17,092 nt of DNA from Chloroflexota bacterium. Its GTDB lineage: Bacteria; Chloroflexota; Anaerolineae; B4-G1. This document shows positions 14,026 through 17,092 of the stretch, piece after piece (within the stretch, counting starts at the first letter, position 1; the number at the start of each line of letters is the position of its first letter). Both the position numbers and the translations under genes were made by a program. Location: positions 1 through 17,092 of the forward strand of contig DSAR01000424.1 of NCBI GenBank assembly GCA_011046405.1. Reading direction: 5' to 3'. The notes below the pieces were generated by a model, which saw nothing but the letters and a program-made list of their open reading frames with translations, had not been told where the DNA came from and did no database searches.

Positions 14026-15182
14026 TCTGCCACTCCTAGTTTACAAGGCTCTTTGTCCAGGTCCAGGTCCAGGTCCAGGTCCAGATCATTACACTCTTTT
14101 TTAGACTGTTTAGCTTTACGCTGGTGGTCAAAGTAAATCAGCAATGACGCAATTTTCTCCGGCGTCATAATCCGATCTACGATCCGCCGATCAATCACGG
14201 CCTTCGGCATACCAAAGACCACGCACGATTCCTCATCTTGGGCCACGACGTGCCCCCCAACTTGCTGAAGTTTTTCTAATCCCTCGGCGCCATCATCCCC
14301 CATACCGGTCAAAACGATCCCGACCGAAGCCGATCCATAAGCATACGCCACTGAATTGAATAAGCAGGTAGCCGAGGGTCGTTGTCCACGCACCGGATCC
14401 GAATGGTCGAGGCGGACGATGCCGCCCGGGGTTACTGTCAAATGTGTATCGTCCGGCGCGATGAGCACCCGCCCCCCAACGAGCCGGTCACCCTCTTGGG
14501 CCAGAGCCACGTGTAAAGCGGTCTCTCCATCAAGCCACTGGGCAAACCCCTGCGCAAAACCTGACGTGATGTGCTGAACCACAACGATGGGAATGACCAA
14601 ATCTCCAGGCAACTGTCTAAATATCTCACGTAAAGCGCCCGGGCCGCCAGTGGAAGCCGCTATCGCGATTAGTTCGATCTGCGTTGACTTCCCAAACGCA
14701 TCCTCCACAACGATACGATCCAGTCTAGCAGCCGAGGACCGGCGGTCGGGGCGCAGTGTGACCACTTGCACGTCGGCCATCAACCGAATCGTGGTTACCA
14801 GTTGCTCGCGGGCTACCTCGTAAGCTTCGGGGTTGATGCCGCGCGGCTTCTCGACCACGGTCAACGCACCGGCCTCAATGGCAGAAAAGGCGATATTTCG
14901 ATCGGGCTCATAGATACTGGCTGCCACGACGACAATGGGCGTCGGGGTCGTACTCATGATCTTGGTGATCGCCTCGAGACCATCAATCCGGGGCATGCGG
15001 ATGTCCATCGTGATCACATTAGGTCTCAGACGGGCGGTCAAGCGGATGGCTTCCTCGCCATCTTTAGCCTGCCCAACGACCTGAAAATCAGGGACGCTCT
15101 CCAGCATGCTAACGAGTATCTGTCGTACGACAGGAGAGTCATCTACCACTAAAACGCGAATCGGTCTGCCCATCCAATCCAA
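14022..15182 (-). CDS. cheB: CheB-type protein-glutamate methylesterase/glutaminase with receiver
   Basis: A 386-residue chemotaxis-type enzyme that demethylates or deamidates receptor glutamates when phosphorylated. Residues 1-125 are a receiver (VLVVDDSPVVR, phospho-acceptor Asp60 in TMDIRMP, Lys112 in VEKP). Residues 170-350 are the methylesterase, with the catalytic triad Ser177 (AASTGGP), His204 (VVQHI) and Asp297 (GMGDDG). The C-terminal tail is a DLDLDLDLDLD run encoded by a hexanucleotide repeat. The start is the TTG at 15180-15182, preceded by GGGGGA; an ATG nine bases further in is equally possible. No CheR, CheA or receptor gene is in the window. It is coupled to the kinase downstream, so this may be a non-flagellar signalling use of CheB. 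Confidence 0.93.
   Translation of the reverse strand: MDWMGRPIRVLVVDDSPVVRQILVSMLESVPDFQVVGQAKDGEEAIRLTARLRPNVITMDIRMPRIDGLEAITKIMSTTPTPIVVVAASIYEPDRNIAFSAIEAGALTVVEKPRGINPEAYEVAREQLVTTIRLMADVQVVTLRPDRRSSAARLDRIVVEDAFGKSTQIELIAIAASTGGPGALREIFRQLPGDLVIPIVVVQHITSGFAQGFAQWLDGETALHVALAQEGDRLVGGRVLIAPDDTHLTVTPGGIVRLDHSDPVRGQRPSATCLFNSVAYAYGSASVGIVLTGMGDDGAEGLEKLQQVGGHVVAQDEESCVVFGMPKAVIDRRIVDRIMTPEKIASLLIYFDHQRKAKQSKKECNDLDLDLDLDLDKEPCKLGVAE
14056..14085. repeat. Hexanucleotide tandem repeat, five units, inside cheB
   Basis: Five perfect copies of GTCCAG lie end to end. On the coding (minus) strand they encode alternating Leu-Asp in the CheB tail. Because the unit is six bases, changes in copy number would keep the reading frame and only change tail length. 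Confidence 0.9.
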
Positions 15183-15299
15183 CTATCCCCCGCCCTCCAA
15201 TTTGGCCCATCCTCTTGGCGAAATCTGACCCGGCGAGCAAAGTGGGGTCACGCGATTCCAACGCCCCGACAACAACCCGGAGGAAACAAAATGTATGCC

Positions 15300-15689
15300 T
15301 TATCCAACAAACTCCATCTGACGCAACGTCTCCAACAACACTGCGTCGGCAAAAGCATCCTTAGGGATATAATCAACCGCCCCTGTCTGCAGACCTAACA
15401 CGACCGCCTCTTGTTCATCGTGACGGGTAAACATAATGATGGGAATATCGCTCGTCCCAGGCATGTTTTTCAATTTCCGACATACCTGAAATCCGTTCAT
15501 CTCCGGCATCTGGACATCCAAAATAATCAGATCAGGACCTAATTCCTGTGCCAATTGCAAACCCACCCGACCATCGTGAGCCAAAAAGACTTCCAGCCCC
15601 TCATTCTCCAGTAGGGTTTGTAAATGGAGCGCTTGCGTTGGACTGTCCTCAACAATCAGGACCTTCTTCGTATCACGCGTATCCGACAT
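15300..15689 (-). CDS. Stand-alone response regulator receiver protein, copy 1
   Basis: A 129-residue single-domain receiver (CheY-like) with no output domain. Residues in place are VLIVEDSPTQALHLQ (acidic pair Glu14, Asp15), phospho-acceptor Asp58 in ILDVQMPEMNG, Thr88 in MFTRHDE and Lys110 in IPKDAF. The SPTQA start and the IPKDAF plus LLETLRQ end are shared with the second receiver at 16219-16650, so the two are paralogues. The Shine-Dalgarno GAGGAG lies close before the ATG and overlaps the stop of the RsbT-like gene upstream, so the two are co-translated. It presumably carries phosphate between kinases and partners in this cluster. Confidence 0.93.
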   Translation of the reverse strand: MSDTRDTKKVLIVEDSPTQALHLQTLLENEGLEVFLAHDGRVGLQLAQELGPDLIILDVQMPEMNGFQVCRKLKNMPGTSDIPIIMFTRHDEQEAVVLGLQTGAVDYIPKDAFADAVLLETLRQMEFVG

Positions 15690-15698
15690 AACTCCTCC

Positions 15699-16064
15699 TC
15701 ACGTCACCCACTTGATCAAGGTCACTTGCAAATCTGAGGACGGCAACTCTTCAATCGTCAGATCGTCGACTAACCATTTCACATCGGTGAAAGCCCGTGC
15801 GCCGATCTCGAAATTGGCGCTATCCAATGCCCTACATACCACACGCATACCTGGACGTTCATTGCCCTCTAAGCAATCGATCACCACCTTGCCCCGATAG
15901 ATCTCCCCTAACCTGAGCGCACGGGCCAATGAGGAGGTTGCCAGGGCGACGCGCGCTTGATTCGTGATGTCAAATCCCATGGCGCGAGCCAGCTTGCGGA
16001 CCTGCATACGCGCGGTGAATACGTCGAATTCGGACTGCACTGCTATCGTTTGACTTTCATTCAT
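15699..16064 (-). CDS. Degenerate RsbT-like (anti-sigma factor/switch kinase fold) protein
   Basis: A 121-residue protein resembling RsbT-type HATPase switch kinases, which normally are about 130 residues and phosphorylate STAS proteins or release stress phosphatases. The N-terminal half is recognisable: QSEFDVFTARMQVRKLARAM, then GFDITNQARVALATS. The ATP site is not. Where family members have the ELARN box there is SLARAL, so the key Asn is missing. The DxGxG box after the central strand (VVCRAL, then DSANF) is absent, and the glycine-rich second loop is shortened before VKWLVDDLTIEE. The C-terminal strand LQVTLIKWV still fits. It probably folds similarly but does not bind ATP. It sits between two receivers and overlaps the Shine-Dalgarno of the downstream one. 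Confidence 0.78.
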   Translation of the reverse strand: MNESQTIAVQSEFDVFTARMQVRKLARAMGFDITNQARVALATSSLARALRLGEIYRGKVVIDCLEGNERPGMRVVCRALDSANFEIGARAFTDVKWLVDDLTIEELPSSDLQVTLIKWVT

Positions 16065-16218
16065 CGGCTATCACCTTATCACAGTTAAAGCGTCAATTAT
16101 CAACAATCCACATCTTAGCACGATCTCTTGCCCGCTCTATCTGAACGCCATAAGTTAGAGCCCGGCGATTTAAAATATCCAAACCGGGACAAGCGGAGGG
16201 AGGCCCTCTTCCCGAGGA

Positions 16219-16650
16219 TCAAGCGCCGCTACCGTCCTCCACCACACATTGTCCGAGCGACCCAGTGTGCGGCAAAATCCCCAACTGCCTCAGGGTTTCC
16301 AGCAGCACCAAATGAGAAAACGCGTCTTTGGGAATAAAGTCAATCGCCCCCAAGTCGATTCCATGGGAAGCCGTCGTCGCATCATCCCGAATGGTCAACA
16401 TCACAATGGGGATATCGGCCGTCTTTTCATCCGCTTGCAAACGCCGGCAGGCCTCGAAGCCACCCATCTTGGGCATCTCCACATCGAGCAAGATGACATC
16501 CGGCAAATGCTGGCGGGCCATTGCTACACCCACCTGGCCATCGGGAGCCCAGAGCACCTGTAACCCCTCCTCCTTCAGGATATGCTGAAGGCTGAGCGCT
16601 TGAGCCGGGCTATCTTCTACCACTAGAATTGTCTTGTGGATGTTGTTCAT
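16219..16650 (-). CDS. Stand-alone response regulator receiver protein, copy 2
   Basis: A 143-residue single-domain receiver. Residues in place are ILVVEDSPAQALSLQ (Glu12, Asp13), phospho-acceptor Asp56 in LLDVEMPKMGG, Thr86 in MLTIRDD and Lys108 in IPKDAF, followed by LLETLRQL and a 20-residue tail without a known domain. I chose the ATG at 16648-16650, where the receiver begins, with an AAGGG sequence upstream. The frame stays open to 16848, but that part is repetitive DNA containing the PVLSVVEGF translation artefact. It is the first gene of the minus-strand signalling block, 154 bases before the RsbT-like gene. Confidence 0.92.
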   Translation of the reverse strand: MNNIHKTILVVEDSPAQALSLQHILKEEGLQVLWAPDGQVGVAMARQHLPDVILLDVEMPKMGGFEACRRLQADEKTADIPIVMLTIRDDATTASHGIDLGAIDFIPKDAFSHLVLLETLRQLGILPHTGSLGQCVVEDGSGA

Positions 16651-16930
16651 ATAATCTACCCTTTTACCACATTTTCTATCACGAATCACACGAATAAACG
16701 AATGTCCGAATGTTTTTTCACAATTCGGGTTCTTTGGGATTTCGCATGGCCGCGGTGAGAGATTAGCCACGAATCCTTCGACGACGCTCAGGACAGGTTT
16801 GCACGAATCAACACGAAAAACCCAAAGATTAGTGACAATTCGTGTCATTCATGGCAAAAAATTGACCGCTTGCTAAGCCGAGCATGCGAACTAGCAGAGA
16901 GCCACAATTCGAAGTCAAATTCGTGTCATT
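16651..16930. repeat. Intergenic repeat region with CACGAAT motifs
   Basis: This stretch holds no gene. CACGAAT or its complement ATTCGTG recurs many times between 16680 and 16925 (for example near 16681, 16768, 16802, 16840 and 16919). One block near 16779-16800 contains CTTCGACGACGCTCAGGACA, a motif seen dispersed in many environmental genomes. No promoter for the signalling genes stands out. Confidence 0.6.
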
Positions 16931-17085
16931 TGTAACTGGAGTTTTCCAGTAAATCGTCATTAGAATTCGGAAGTCTCAAAAGGCGCATTGAACAGCCCAT
17001 TTTGACGTAATAGTCAATCAACTTTGCCTCTGAGATACTCGACTGAAGACTTCCGAATTCTTAAGTGGAAAACTCCAGTTTGTAA
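16929..17085. mobile_element. Inverted-repeat element at the right edge
   Basis: Ends CTGGAGTTTTCCA (16936-16948) and TGGAAAACTCCAG (17066-17078) are perfect 13-bp inverted repeats. They are flanked by a 7-bp direct repeat TTTGTAA at 16929-16935 and 17079-17085. A second perfect inverted pair lies inside: AGAATTCGGAAGTC (16962-16975) and GACTTCCGAATTCT (17048-17061). The 143-bp element has no ORF. Confidence 0.78.
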
Positions 17086-17092
17086 TCCAGAG

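Noticed and set aside
14056..14085. Possible CRISPR-like array
   Set aside because: The units are six bases with no spacers and lie in frame inside cheB.
15291..15398. Plus-strand 35-codon ORF with GGAGG seven bases before ATG
   Set aside because: It lies almost entirely antisense to the first receiver gene and has no recognisable protein features. The Shine-Dalgarno-like match is probably chance.
16651..16848. N-terminal extension of the second receiver protein
   Set aside because: It translates intergenic repeats (PVLSVVEGF), and the receiver begins exactly at the internal ATG at 16650.

Overview
The window looks like a chromosomal segment of an uncultured or environmental Chloroflexota bacterium (Anaerolineae-like). 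This is an inference from gene content and repeat style, not a measured placement. The clues are a moderately high-GC coding style, the paired radical-SAM and DUF2344 genes, an rplU-rpmA-rpmE ribosomal block, two-component genes with short receiver proteins, and many small hairpin or inverted-repeat elements between genes. One repeat near the right end translates on the minus strand as PVLSVVEGF, a peptide often seen as spurious N-terminal ORF extensions in such genomes.

Layout. (1) 1-1494: gene debris, then a sensor histidine kinase broken by a 110-bp insertion element. The element has terminal inverted repeats and a perfect 8-bp target duplication, and removing it in silico restores the kinase reading frame. 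(2) 1628-3214, minus strand: an MFS transporter, a repeat-rich upstream region, and tRNA-Glu(CTC) with its own promoter and terminator. (3) 3347-7606, plus strand: a YjbQ-family protein, a B12-domain-type radical SAM protein, an M29 aminopeptidase and a DUF2344 radical-SAM-linked protein. (4) 7607-9470: an intergenic stretch with two inverted-repeat elements and a strong promoter, then rplU (L21), rpmA (L27) and an rpmE (L31) that carries a C-terminal domain resembling the RNA polymerase alpha-subunit CTD. A clear intrinsic terminator follows. (5) 9573-11557: a hairpin element, thymidine kinase, and two tandem hypoxanthine phosphoribosyltransferase genes separated by a dispersed repeat. (6) 16650-11636, minus strand: a signalling block in transcription order of response regulator, degenerate RsbT-like protein, response regulator, CheB, hybrid histidine kinase, then a TetR-family regulator with its own promoter and a likely operator. 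(7) 16651-17092: only repeats.

The genes fall into three functional groups: translation (L21, L27, L31, tRNA-Glu), nucleotide salvage (tdk, two hpt genes), and phosphorelay signalling. The most unusual material is the set of short mobile elements. Three share a GTATC(T/A/G)TCTCAA-type end but carry unrelated hairpin cores, and a fourth has a related end sequence. They have landed inside a kinase gene, on a stop codon, between rpmA and rpmE within the Shine-Dalgarno of rpmE, and beside the -10-like sequence of tdk. The L31/alpha-CTD-like fusion and the apparently ATP-binding-dead RsbT-like protein are the most notable protein-level findings.
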